Below are positions 52,842-61,360 of a stretch of 64,000 nucleotides of DNA, one piece after another. The DNA comes from Pollutimonas bauzanensis (GTDB taxonomy: Bacteria; Pseudomonadota; Gammaproteobacteria; Burkholderiales; Burkholderiaceae_B). The notes under the pieces were generated by a model, which saw only the letters and a program-made list of their open reading frames with translations, was not told the DNA's origin and did no database searches. A program made the position numbers and the translations under genes. Numbering within the stretch: position 1 is the stretch's first letter; each line of letters begins with the position of its first letter. Location: the NCBI RefSeq assembly GCF_900129885.1, contig NZ_FQXE01000016.1, forward strand, positions 1-64,000. Direction: 5' to 3'.

Positions 52842-52925
52842 CCGTGCGCACGACAAGCCTGGTGGCCCGGGCCAGAACCAGCCGCTATGCTGCTGGCTTC
52901 ACCGTCGGGCCGAATCTCGATTTCC

Positions 52926-53085
52926 CATTAGTCATTGACTAACGTGTTGTCCGAAATCCTGCGCCCGGCGCCGAATGAGAGCCCCCTGTCCTGGCTGGCG
53001 GCGCAGCCTCGCTCGGTACTGTTCAGCACCACGGTGACACGCGCGGAATTGTTCTACGGAGCACGGATGCTGCCCAAGGGCAAAA
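52926..53085 (+). pseudogene. Truncated VapC-like PIN toxin remnant
   Basis: Plus-strand NVLSEILRPAPNESPLSWLAAQPRSVLFSTTVTRAELFYGARMLPKGK (in the frame following 52940) is the N-terminal third of a VapC PIN domain. The first catalytic Asp normally in DTNVLSE is lost by a small deletion, which also breaks the frame (ATTGACTAACGTG for ATTGAC.ACnAACGTG). After MLPKGK the family similarity stops, so about two thirds of the gene is gone. No vapB is visible. Confidence 0.7.
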
Positions 53086-53352
53086 TCCCGAAAATAACAA
53101 CAGCATGCCGGAGTGGCTGCACCGCCAAATCGTTCATCCCGAGCAACATGCTCATGGCGATCGCGTTGGCCGCAACTGCGGCCAGTCCCGTCCAATGGCG
53201 CCCAGCCAAAGCGGCCAACCCAGCGCGACTGGATTTCAAGTTTCTGGAAGCCCATGGTGCTCCGCTGCTCGGTTTGCGCAAACGCAAACCTTCCCTTGAA
53301 TACGGCCATGTTCAGGATGGAATGGAATCACATTTGCAATATACTTTGACAC
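53086..53352. other. No recognisable gene
   Basis: Short frames on both strands, none with a recognisable family or start. It connects the VapC remnant to the second DUF2946 gene and probably contains debris. Confidence 0.35.
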
Positions 53353-53781
53353 ATGTCCGCACTTCAAAAAATGACCTGGCGCAAAGGTATGGCGGTCCGG
53401 CAGATTTTATTTTGTCTGACCGTCATGTCGTTTCTGTGCCGGTCGGTCATTCCGATGGGCTACATGCCGGATCTTTCCGGCGGGCGCGGCGATAAGCATG
53501 CGATCACCTTTTGCACCGCAGGCAGCGGCGCCAGCACATCCTCCCTGGATTTGACAGGCCGGCCGGAGCAGTCCTCTTCGGATGAGCACGCCGGCAGCCA
53601 GGATTGTCCCTTTGGTCTGGCGGTGTCGCAGGCGGTAATGCCTGGCCAGCCCGCCTCTATGCTGTTGGGGATGATATCGCAGCGTCCTGCGGCGTTATTG
53701 CATCACAACCAGACGCTGCCGCCGCTACCCGCTTTGGGGCCGCCGCTAGGCTCGCGCGCTCCCCCTTCAAACCTCGGTTGA
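53353..53781 (+). CDS. DUF2946 family protein, copy 2
   Basis: 142 residues, the same length as copy 1 at 26470. Conserved features: FLCRSVIPMGYMPDLSGG (R..(I/L).P.G(Y/F)MPD), HAITFCTAGSG, QDCPFGLAVSQA and the C-terminal LPPLPALGPPLGSRAPPS. G+C is clearly lower than in copy 1. It leads a copper set (receptor relic, SCO1, PCuAC), which links this family to copper in the window. Confidence 0.85.
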   Translation: MSALQKMTWRKGMAVRQILFCLTVMSFLCRSVIPMGYMPDLSGGRGDKHAITFCTAGSGASTSSLDLTGRPEQSSSDEHAGSQDCPFGLAVSQAVMPGQPASMLLGMISQRPAALLHHNQTLPPLPALGPPLGSRAPPSNLG

Positions 53782-53847
53782 TTTTTCGTGTGTGGTCGTT
53801 CTCGTATCGACCATGGGTACGACGATCTGCATCCCGAGGTTCTTTTC

Positions 53848-53951
53848 ATGTCTATTTTCCGTGTTCGCACCAGCGTCGCCGCTGCGCCGTGCAGCCCTTG
53901 CATAACGAAACCGGTATCGCGGTTTATGGCGGCGTGCAGATCAAATGGTAA
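53848..53951 (+). pseudogene. TonB-dependent receptor gene reduced to its two ends
   Basis: After the leader ATCCCGAGGTTCTTTTC, an ATG opens MSIFRVRTSVAAAPC, the start of a receptor signal peptide. Within 60 bp another frame reads NETGIAVYGGVQIKW and stops at 53951, the typical last barrel strand of a receptor. Some 2 kb in between is missing. Copy 1 of the DUF2946-receptor pair (26470-29094) shows what the intact arrangement looks like. Confidence 0.65.
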
Positions 53952-53976
53952 TTCAATGCTTCAACAGGAGCCTACG

Positions 53977-54579
53977 ATGAAACGCTCTATGAGTCGGCGG
54001 CATTTTTTCTTCTTCGCGCTAGCCGCAAGCGCCTCCCTTTATGGGTGCTCACGCTCGAAGGAACTGAGTGACATCCATGGTATAGACATGGCAGATACCG
54101 ATATTGGCCGTGACTTTCTATTGACAGGCACGGACGGCCGGCAACACCGTCTTTCCGATTTCAAGGGCAAGGCTGTATTGATTTTCTTTGGCTTTACCCA
54201 ATGCCCAGACGTGTGCCCAACAGCCCTGTTTCGCGCAGCCGAAGTCAAGAAACTGCTCGGCGAGGACGGTGAACGGCTGCAGACTCTGTTTATCACCGTT
54301 GACCCGGAGCGCGATACGCCTGAGGTGCTCGATGCCTATGTCACGGCATTCGACCCGAGTTTTCTTGGCCTGTATGGCGATCTTGAACAAACGGCAAAAA
54401 CCGCCCGTGACTTCAAAGTCTTCTATCAAAAAGTGCCTACCGGCTCGTCCTACACCATGGATCACACCGCCATGACCTATGTGTATGACCGGGATGGCCG
54501 CCTACGCCTGGGCTTGCGTCATTCCCTGACGGCCCAGGAATACGCAGAGGATATCCGTCAAATTTTAGCCCTCGATTGA
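53977..54579 (+). CDS. SCO1/SenC family copper chaperone (thioredoxin fold)
   Basis: 200 residues from ATG 53977-53979 (AACAGGAG upstream). The N-terminal hydrophobic segment ends in a lipobox-like cysteine (FALAASASLYGCSRS). SCO core: FLLTGTDGRQHRLSDFKGKAVLIFFGFTQCPDVCPTAL with the copper-binding CxxxC, then FITVDPERDTPEVLDAYVTAF and the copper-ligand His in YTMDHTAMTYVYDRDG. It metallates cytochrome oxidase CuA or acts as a periplasmic thiol-copper reductant with PCuAC encoded just downstream. Confidence 0.92.
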   Translation: MKRSMSRRHFFFFALAASASLYGCSRSKELSDIHGIDMADTDIGRDFLLTGTDGRQHRLSDFKGKAVLIFFGFTQCPDVCPTALFRAAEVKKLLGEDGERLQTLFITVDPERDTPEVLDAYVTAFDPSFLGLYGDLEQTAKTARDFKVFYQKVPTGSSYTMDHTAMTYVYDRDGRLRLGLRHSLTAQEYAEDIRQILALD

Positions 54580-54602
54580 TGATGCATTCATAGGAGAACA
54601 CT

Positions 54603-55079
54603 ATGTCGAAGATATTGATGCAGGCGGGAATCGCCGTCTGCGCGCTTTGCATTGCCGCAGCCGCTCAGGCACAGGTGACCGTCGAAGAACCCTGGGTCCG
54701 CGCCACCGTTGAGCAGCAGAACGCGACCGGCGCTTTTATGCGCCTTTCCTCAAAGGCCGACACCACTCTGGTGCAAGCCGACTCTCCTGTTGCCAAACAC
54801 GTCGAGATTCACGAAATGGCCATGGAAAATGACGTCATGAAAATGCGTCAGATTTCCGGGATTTCGCTAGCCGCCGGACAGCAGGTCGAACTCAAGCCTG
54901 GCAGTTATCACATCATGCTGATCGACCTCAATCAACAAGTGCGCGAAGGCGACCATATCCCGCTGGCGCTGACCTTTGAAGGCGCTGACGGCAAGCGCGA
55001 GACCATCAATATTGAGGCCCCCGCTCGTCCATTGGCTAGCAATTCGACGGGCCACGGCCATCAAAGCCGTAAACCATGA
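54603..55079 (+). CDS. PCuAC-type periplasmic copper chaperone
   Basis: 158 residues. Signal peptide (AVCALCIAAAAQA/QVT), WVRATVEQQNATGAFMRL, and the copper site HVEIHEMAMENDVMKMRQ...SYHIMLIDL, which has the H(M)x10Mx21HxM pattern of PCuAC. It carries Cu(I) to cytochrome oxidase together with SCO1. It ends in a His-containing tail (GHGHQSRKP). Confidence 0.92.
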   Translation: MSKILMQAGIAVCALCIAAAAQAQVTVEEPWVRATVEQQNATGAFMRLSSKADTTLVQADSPVAKHVEIHEMAMENDVMKMRQISGISLAAGQQVELKPGSYHIMLIDLNQQVREGDHIPLALTFEGADGKRETINIEAPARPLASNSTGHGHQSRKP

Positions 55080-55092
55080 ATCAGGAGCAGCA

Positions 55093-55278
55093 ATGAACCA
55101 TCTTTTTCAATGCCTGGCGCTCGTGCTCGCCGCCATGCTCGCATGCTTATTCATGCACGCGAACCCGCTTAGACAAGGCCAAGGACTGCTTCTCGGCGCG
55201 ATCAAGGCGTTGCGCGCTTTCGCGCTGCTGGCGATTATTGCGATAGGAGGGCTAGCCCACGGCGCGCCGTTTGGTTGA
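55093..55278 (+). CDS. Small hydrophobic protein after the copper chaperones
   Basis: 61 residues from ATG 55093 with AGGAG upstream. Two hydrophobic stretches (CLALVLAAMLACLFMHA and AIKALRAFALLAIIAIGGLAHG). The clear ribosome binding site and 13-bp distance from the PCuAC stop support it as the fourth gene of the unit. No family recognised. Confidence 0.55.
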   Translation: MNHLFQCLALVLAAMLACLFMHANPLRQGQGLLLGAIKALRAFALLAIIAIGGLAHGAPFG

Positions 55279-55760
55279 CGCGGTCAACGCTGCCGAGGCG
55301 AAATTGCCGCGGGAAACCCGGGAGAAGTTTGCCTCGTTTGGTCAAAACATTCAGATGAACGGCGCAGATGCCCCACAGTGATGCTTCTGCCTGCCGTGGC
55401 CTACTGATCAGTATGCGGAAAGCGGGAAGGCGGATCTGGCCGTTACCCGCTTAGCACGGCGGTGCGCTGGCGCGTTTTTTGCTGCCAGCCGGACGGGTCC
55501 GAGCTTACCGCGCGGGCTCGGCAGCTTACTTCGTCAATTTTGGAACTAACGCCCAATGATGCGCCTTCGCGCCACCGGCGTTTCGCACTCTTAACGCCAA
55601 GCCGGTCTCATTTGGCTCATATCGGCGCACCTCCAATGTCGGACTACGGCGTGTTAACACAAATGCAGCCCCTCCACGAGGAGCACGAAGTTAATGAATC
55701 CAATGAACGTGACGTCCCGCTTCAAAGCGCCTCGTCCCCAATTGACCGGAAGTAAAGCGC
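55279..55760. other. Intergenic debris
   Basis: A plus-strand fragment (VDAVNAAEAKLPRETREKF, ASFGQNIQMNGADAPQ-stop) at about 55272-55380 looks like a protein C-terminus of unknown family. Nothing else is recognisable. It is the boundary between the copper set and the end of the siderophore operon. Confidence 0.35.
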
Positions 55761-56474
55761 TTAATTGCCGGTTCGCGACAAGTAAACAGCAGAAAACACG
55801 TCTTCACCCCGCCATGCATACCGAACCTTTACTTTTTTTCCCGCCAACCACTGAGAATTCCAGTCTTGCGTCAAGCGCAGCACCAAGGATCTGGCTTCGC
55901 AAGCAAAAAACTCAGCAGCGTAAAAATCCTTGAACCCGCCAACCTGCGGAAATAGCGCCTTAAACAGTGCCTCCTTCGCTGAGAAGAGCAGAGTCAATGC
56001 GAGCTTCCTACCTGGCACCGATCTTTCGAGGCCAATCAACTCTTCATCCCGACAAATGCTCCTCTGTATCTGCTGTGCAATGGCAGGGCCGATCAATGGC
56101 TCCACATCTACACCCAATGCACAGTATCTGGATTGTGCCGTCGCTACTGCCACCGCCGTGGTAGAACAGTGACTGATACTGCCTAACACACCGGTTGGCC
56201 AAACTGGCTGCCGATTCCGCCCAGGCAAGGGAAACGCCGCAACCACTCCCATCTTGCGCAAAGACCGGGCGGCGCAGATTCGGCCCGCCATGAACTCGGC
56301 ACGGCGATTGCCACTCATATCCCTGGTCGCGTACAGTAAGCCTGGATCAGAAAACAAAGACTCATCCATGACGCGGCGGACTGCCGAAATTGAAACGCCC
56401 GACAGCATCACATCCTGCGGCAAAACCAACAATGTTGAAACGTCGTCAATCCACACATCCATAGAATCCCACAA
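55761..56474 (-). CDS. EntD-type 4'-phosphopantetheinyl transferase
   Basis: 237 residues. GNRRAEFMAGRICAARSLRKMG, VLGSISHCSTTAVAVATA, LGVDVEPLIG (Mg2+ ligand Asp) and LLFSAKEALFKALFPQVGGF (KEA motif) are the PPTase landmarks of the Sfp/EntD group. It loads the phosphopantetheine arm on carrier domains of the siderophore NRPS. It is last in the operon, 27 bp after the salicylate enzyme, equivalent in role to YbtD. ATG or an equivalent start at 56474. Confidence 0.9.
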   Translation of the reverse strand: MWDSMDVWIDDVSTLLVLPQDVMLSGVSISAVRRVMDESLFSDPGLLYATRDMSGNRRAEFMAGRICAARSLRKMGVVAAFPLPGRNRQPVWPTGVLGSISHCSTTAVAVATAQSRYCALGVDVEPLIGPAIAQQIQRSICRDEELIGLERSVPGRKLALTLLFSAKEALFKALFPQVGGFKDFYAAEFFACEARSLVLRLTQDWNSQWLAGKKVKVRYAWRGEDVFSAVYLSRTGN

Positions 56475-56501
56475 AAAGGACAGTGCTTGGGCAGTCGGCT
56501 T

Positions 56502-59429
56502 TTATTCTTTCAACGCATACAGGTAGGGGCCCACCGACGTCAGCTTCTCGCAAGTCTCCTCCCATTCGCGCTGCGGCGTCGAATGCGGTACCAGACCGGC
56601 TCCGGCCTGCAACCAATAGTGATCGCCATTGCGATATGCGGAACGCAGCACCAGGGTTGCATCCAACGCACCATCGCTATCGGCGATCAGGACGCACCCG
56701 CTGTAGAGACCACGCTTGCGACCTTCATGCCTGTTAATACTTTCCAGTGCCTCTTTTTTCGGTATGCCTGATGCCGTGACCGCGGGAAACAGATTCTCAA
56801 AAGCCGTCCACGCACTGGCGCCCGCTGCCAGCACACCTGTCACATGCGAAGCCAAATGCTGGACACTACCGCGCTCGAGCACATTCATGAATTCGTCCAC
56901 GCACACAGATTCCTCCCGGCAGACCGCCGACATTTCCTGGAAGGCGAGTTTCACCGAAACTGCGTGCTCGGCAATTTCCTTGACATCCGACTCCAGCTCA
57001 CGTCTGAGCTGTTGATCGATGTCCCTGTTCCCCGTCAAGGAGCGCGTCCCCGCGAGCGGCTGCGTCGTTACGTTGCCTTTGGCGTCGACCGTGACGACAA
57101 TTTCCGGACTGAAGCCATATGCCTGGAATTCGCCATCCTTCAACAGAAACGAGCGCGCCGGCGTATTGGACTGGCGTCCCGCGCGGTAGCTAGCCACCAT
57201 ATCCAAGGCAACCGGAATGTCAACAGCATGAGAGAGAATCACTTTCTGGTACAGGCGCGCCTGCATCTGCGCCACAGCCGAGGCGACGAGTTGCTGATAA
57301 TGCTCACGCCCTGCCGAACGCACATCTATCCTGATTGAAGCGCCCTGCTCCGGCAATTGCCCCGCGTCCGCCTCGTCGAGTGCATTTTTCAGCCGCGCCA
57401 GATCCCCGGCGCTCAATGCACGCAACTGGACTGAGTTCTCGCGGATGCGAATTTCTCTGCGCGGGATCATGATCTTGAGCAGCGGACCCGGATGGACGGC
57501 ATTTTCCACACCGTACATTAGATAGGCAAATTCAAAATCGGCCCGGCCATAAGCCCGCCAATCCTCAAACGGCAGATCCGCCAGCGCCTGTTCAATGCCC
57601 TCGCTGGTTGAAGTCGCCTGCCAGAACTTCCCGTCACTGCGGCGAACAGTACCGTCCGTATCAACGGCGATCTCCATCGCACAATCCAAGCCAAGGGCCC
57701 ATTCGCCTTGATGCTCATAAAGCACATAGTTGTCCGCTTCAATACGGTGAGCCAACTTCACAGCCAAATCAAATGGCGCACTTCTGATGGGCAGGAGCAC
57801 CTGCTGGTACGGCAAAGGTTTGGCTGCCAGTGATCCAGATGTTCTCTGAACCGCAATGCTCACCAACCGCCGCTTGTCGATCTTCCTGGCTGCCGTCAGT
57901 GGCCATTCAGTAATGGTCTCAATCTGGTCGGGAACCTTGTAGTCGCTAAGGCCGTGCTCGCGTAAGGCCGATTTGATTTTCGAGGGATCGATGGCTTGCC
58001 CTCCGGGCTTGATGAAAGCGCATATCCGTTCTCCCAAGAGGTTGTCAGGCGCCCCGACGACCACAGCGGCATGCACGCCATGCAGCGCGCTCAATGCTAC
58101 TTCGACTTCTGCCGCGGAAATTTTCTCGCCACTGCGATTGATCTGCTCCTTGATGCGGCCTTCCACGGTCAGGTTGCCACTCGCCTCGCGGCGAACCAGG
58201 TCTCCGGAACGGTAGAAACCATCACTGGTAAAACTTGATGCATTCTGAACTGGCGCGCGGTAGTAGCCCCGGATCGTGTACGGGCCGCGAGCCAGAAGCT
58301 GGCCGACCTGCCCATCTTCCACCTCCTTGTCTTCATCATCGACGATTCGGATCTCATCCTCTGGCGACAACGGGCGTCCCTGCGTATGGATGACGGCCTC
58401 CAGCGGGTCATCGAGGCGGGTATAGCACAGCAATCCCTCTGCCATGCCAAAGACTTGCTGCAACTGGCAGCCCAGGGTGTCGATCAATTGCATCGCCAAC
58501 CCCGCTTCAAGGCGTGCCCCGCCTACCTGCACCAGCTTTAGGCTGGAGAGGTCGCTGTTTTCCCATTCGCGGCCTTCCACCCATAGCTTTGCCAGAGGTG
58601 GCACCAGCGCCACATGGGTCACGCCTTCGCGCTCGATCAAAGGCATGGCCTCATCGCAACTGGCCGACGTGGTTGCCACGACAGTCCCTCCGCACCGGAA
58701 TGTCCCTAGCGCCCCCGGGCAAGCGAGCGCGAAATTGTGCGCAGCCGGCAGAACGGCGAGATAAACCGTGTCGCCACTGAATCCGCACAGATCGGCGGAT
58801 GCGGTGAAATTGTAGAAATAGTCCCCATGCGTACGCGCAATCATCTTGGGCGTGCCGGTGGTGCCGCCGGAGAGCAGCAGCAATGCAGTATCGCCTGCGT
58901 GGATCTCGACCTGTGGGCAAGGAGCTCCCTTGATTTGTTCGAGAGAAAGGGCTCCTGGAAGATCATCCGCGGTTGTGCCGTCCACGACGACTAGCCGCAG
59001 GCAATCATGCCGTTCCTTCATCCGGGCGGCCAGGGCAAGGCAGTCATACTCGCCAATATGGTCCGCAATGAAATACGCCGCGGGCCTGGCAAGCTCCATC
59101 AGCGCATTGATGTCCTGTTCCCGCTGATTTGGCATGGCCATCACCGGAATGGCGCCCAGTCGAAGCAGCGCGAAGAACACGACAAAGAAGCCGATTGTGT
59201 TGGGCATTTGCGTCATCGCATGGTCTCCGGACCGCAAACCGGCGGCGTACAACCCTCCGGCAAGACGCTCGGCCCACGCCTGCAGCTCCGAATAGGAAAG
59301 ACGCTCCCCGCTTTCGTTGACCAGCGCCACGCGCGCATCATATTCACGTGCCCAGTGGGTCAGGCACTGGGCCAGCGGGATGGACTCACCGTGCTTGTTC
59401 ATGTGTGTAACGCAGATATCGGATGCCAT
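56502..59429 (-). CDS. Bifunctional salicyl-AMP ligase / salicylate synthase (YbtE-Irp9 fusion)
   Basis: 975 residues from ATG 59427-59429 (AAGGGG upstream); the longer open frame upstream is antisense-phase sequence of the thioesterase gene. Residues 1 to about 530 are an aryl-acid adenylation enzyme: LLLLSGGTTGTPKMIARTHGDY (A3), QVFGMAEGLLCYTRLDDP (A5), YRSGDLVRREASGNLTVEGR (A7), and the catalytic Lys region TAARKIDKRRL (A10). After a short linker, residues about 545-975 are a chorismate-utilising salicylate synthase: YQKVILSHAVDIP, SNTPARSFLL, YGFSPEIVV, EPLAGTR-like QPLAGTR, RGSVQHLASHVTG, FPAVTASGIPKKEAL, GLYSGCV, VLRSAYRNGDHYWLQAGAGLV. It makes salicylate from chorismate and activates it on one polypeptide. 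These are separate genes in yersiniabactin and pyochelin loci. Confidence 0.92.
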   Translation of the reverse strand: MASDICVTHMNKHGESIPLAQCLTHWAREYDARVALVNESGERLSYSELQAWAERLAGGLYAAGLRSGDHAMTQMPNTIGFFVVFFALLRLGAIPVMAMPNQREQDINALMELARPAAYFIADHIGEYDCLALAARMKERHDCLRLVVVDGTTADDLPGALSLEQIKGAPCPQVEIHAGDTALLLLSGGTTGTPKMIARTHGDYFYNFTASADLCGFSGDTVYLAVLPAAHNFALACPGALGTFRCGGTVVATTSASCDEAMPLIEREGVTHVALVPPLAKLWVEGREWENSDLSSLKLVQVGGARLEAGLAMQLIDTLGCQLQQVFGMAEGLLCYTRLDDPLEAVIHTQGRPLSPEDEIRIVDDEDKEVEDGQVGQLLARGPYTIRGYYRAPVQNASSFTSDGFYRSGDLVRREASGNLTVEGRIKEQINRSGEKISAAEVEVALSALHGVHAAVVVGAPDNLLGERICAFIKPGGQAIDPSKIKSALREHGLSDYKVPDQIETITEWPLTAARKIDKRRLVSIAVQRTSGSLAAKPLPYQQVLLPIRSAPFDLAVKLAHRIEADNYVLYEHQGEWALGLDCAMEIAVDTDGTVRRSDGKFWQATSTSEGIEQALADLPFEDWRAYGRADFEFAYLMYGVENAVHPGPLLKIMIPRREIRIRENSVQLRALSAGDLARLKNALDEADAGQLPEQGASIRIDVRSAGREHYQQLVASAVAQMQARLYQKVILSHAVDIPVALDMVASYRAGRQSNTPARSFLLKDGEFQAYGFSPEIVVTVDAKGNVTTQPLAGTRSLTGNRDIDQQLRRELESDVKEIAEHAVSVKLAFQEMSAVCREESVCVDEFMNVLERGSVQHLASHVTGVLAAGASAWTAFENLFPAVTASGIPKKEALESINRHEGRKRGLYSGCVLIADSDGALDATLVLRSAYRNGDHYWLQAGAGLVPHSTPQREWEETCEKLTSVGPYLYALKE

Positions 59430-59439
59430 GGGAACCCCT

Positions 59440-60225
59440 TTACTTGATGGAACTCGCCTGAAAATTCGCGCAGCTTGGTTCAAAGCAGCGCCTGATGTGC
59501 TCCAGAAAGGCTCTGGGGCGTCGGGTAACATAGAAATGGTCGCCAGCAATGGAAACAGGCCCGTGCGCATTGCGCAGCCAATCTTTCCAGGCATCGACCT
59601 CCGCGCGATAGGCCTCCTCGTCAGCGCTTCCGTAAAGCAGCAAGGCCGGCGTCTGAAGGCGCTCGGCGGACGATGGCGCCTTCGCACACCGATAGCTCTC
59701 TGTCGCCTGGAAATCCGCGCGAAGCATGGGCATGAACACGGGCCACATTGCCGGTTCGCCCAGCAGTTGCGGCGCACATCCGCCAATAGCGACCAGTTGC
59801 TCCAGGAATGCGTAATCCGCAAGATGGCTAAGGGGCCGACGCCCGCGCAGATGCGGGGCGTGGCAGCCGGAGATGACGAGTCCACGCGGAGATACGCTCT
59901 GCTGTTCGAAGCGGGCGCAGACCTCATGAGCCACCTGAGCTCCCATGCTATGGCCCGCCACGATGAGCCTATAAGGATCAATGCCTTTGGCCTCGATGTC
60001 CTCCTGCACACACTCTGCAAGCTCCTCTATGCTCGCCACGCAGGCCTCATTCATCCGGTGATCTCTCCCAGGATAGACAGCCAGCGACACCCGGATACCG
60101 ACCGGCTGAAGTTCTCGCCAGCTTCGGAATGCGCTGGCACTGCCTCCGGCGAAGGGGCAAAGCACAAGGTGCAGGGCATCAGTCGCCAGGGCGGGAGCGC
60201 CACATAGAGACAAGAAACTATCCAT
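59440..60225 (-). CDS. Type II thioesterase (YbtT/Irp4-like)
   Basis: 261 residues. LHLVLCPFAGGSASAFRSW opening, Ser in VAGHSMGAQVAHEVC (GHSMG), Asp in LLYGSADEEAYRAE, His in SIAGDHFYVTRRP. Such enzymes clear misprimed carrier domains. The ATG overlaps the reductase stop (ATGGATAG). The stop is 10 bp before the ligase/synthase ATG. Confidence 0.9.
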   Translation of the reverse strand: MDSFLSLCGAPALATDALHLVLCPFAGGSASAFRSWRELQPVGIRVSLAVYPGRDHRMNEACVASIEELAECVQEDIEAKGIDPYRLIVAGHSMGAQVAHEVCARFEQQSVSPRGLVISGCHAPHLRGRRPLSHLADYAFLEQLVAIGGCAPQLLGEPAMWPVFMPMLRADFQATESYRCAKAPSSAERLQTPALLLYGSADEEAYRAEVDAWKDWLRNAHGPVSIAGDHFYVTRRPRAFLEHIRRCFEPSCANFQASSIK

Positions 60226-61360
60226 GCGTGCCCCTTAATGCTGCCTTGCTCGCCTCGGCGCCATTCAGATCATCCCAGGTGATAAGCCTGGGCGGCGCAA
60301 GGTGGCGCTCAACAATCGGCGGGGCGACATGCAGTACCGCGAGCCACAGACGGGCCAGGGCCAATTGGTACGCCGGGCTGAAAGCCGCCGGCACGCTTGC
60401 TCCATCCAGTACCTGGCGCAACGCCCGCAAGGCATATGCGATGCCGGCCGCGCCATCGATTTCGAAGGCATCCCGCCAACTCCCGGGAGCATCGCGCAAC
60501 ACCATGGATGTCGGTTGCGCATAACAACCGCCCGCATTGGCACCGCGGTACATCGTGCGATCATCACTACCATGCTGCGGATCGTGGAAAACACCTGTCC
60601 ATAGCACCGGACCGTAGCTGGATTCGAGCGTCAGGTAGCCAGAAGGCCACGCCAGGCTTGCCCGATGCATCACCAGACTGAACATGTCCGGGTCGGAAGG
60701 GTCCAGGTAGGCCTGCAGACGCAGAACGGCCTGCGAGCCCCCCGGCAGCACAAGCCGCAGCGGGACGAAACAATCATCACTGCCGTCCAGCACCTCCACG
60801 CGGATCCCGTTCCCATCTACCAGTCCGCAAGCCTGCAGCAACAAATCCAGCATCGAGTAAAGCAACTGGCGACTGGTGGTCAGTTGCGCGGAACACGGCT
60901 TCTGGCCTTCCAGGAGACTGCGAATGCGGGATGCCTTCTCTATCCAGCATCGCCCCGCCGGAATATTCGGATAGAAGCTATTGATCCAATAAACCAGATT
61001 GCTCTCATCGGCGAGCGCCTGTAGTCGGGCCACATCATCAGGATGCAAGGGATGCTCCTGCAGCACATGGATACCCCGGCGCAGAAGATCGGCCGCAAGC
61101 TGGCTGCCTTCGCCCTGTGCCACGGTCGAACGCACCACCACGCAGGCGATGTCGATGTCATCAGGCAGCTGCTCCAGGCTTGTATAGAGGGGAATGCCGA
61201 AGTCGTGTGCCAATTGCTGCGCACGCCTGCTACCGCGTGCCAGCAAACCGGCCAGCTCGAGGCCGGCCTGAGGCTGCAGAAAGGCATTGAGGTACACCTC
61301 ACCGAACTTGGCTCCGGCGATCAGCACGCGCCGGCTCTGCTTTCTGTCTGTATGGGTCAT
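60218..61360 (-). CDS. Thiazolinyl imide reductase (YbtU/Irp3/PchG-like)
   Basis: 380 residues from ATG 61358-61360; the longer frame upstream is a shadow of the NRPS gene. VLIAGAKFGEVYLNAFLQPQAGLELAGLLARGS (nucleotide-binding), FGIPLYTSLEQLPDDIDIACVVVRSTVAQGEG, IHVLQEHPLHPDDVARL and YWINSFYPNIPAGRCW match Irp3 closely. It reduces a thiazoline to a thiazolidine on the growing siderophore with NADPH. It overlaps the NRPS stop by 4 bp (ATGA), so the set is translationally coupled. Confidence 0.92.
   Translation of the reverse strand: MTHTDRKQSRRVLIAGAKFGEVYLNAFLQPQAGLELAGLLARGSRRAQQLAHDFGIPLYTSLEQLPDDIDIACVVVRSTVAQGEGSQLAADLLRRGIHVLQEHPLHPDDVARLQALADESNLVYWINSFYPNIPAGRCWIEKASRIRSLLEGQKPCSAQLTTSRQLLYSMLDLLLQACGLVDGNGIRVEVLDGSDDCFVPLRLVLPGGSQAVLRLQAYLDPSDPDMFSLVMHRASLAWPSGYLTLESSYGPVLWTGVFHDPQHGSDDRTMYRGANAGGCYAQPTSMVLRDAPGSWRDAFEIDGAAGIAYALRALRQVLDGASVPAAFSPAYQLALARLWLAVLHVAPPIVERHLAPPRLITWDDLNGAEASKAALRGTHG

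Noticed and set aside
59430-60020. The upstream extension of the ligase/synthase open frame (to 1,172 codons)
   Set aside because: It overlaps the thioesterase gene out of frame and has no family similarity; ATG 59429 with AAGGGG upstream is the better start.
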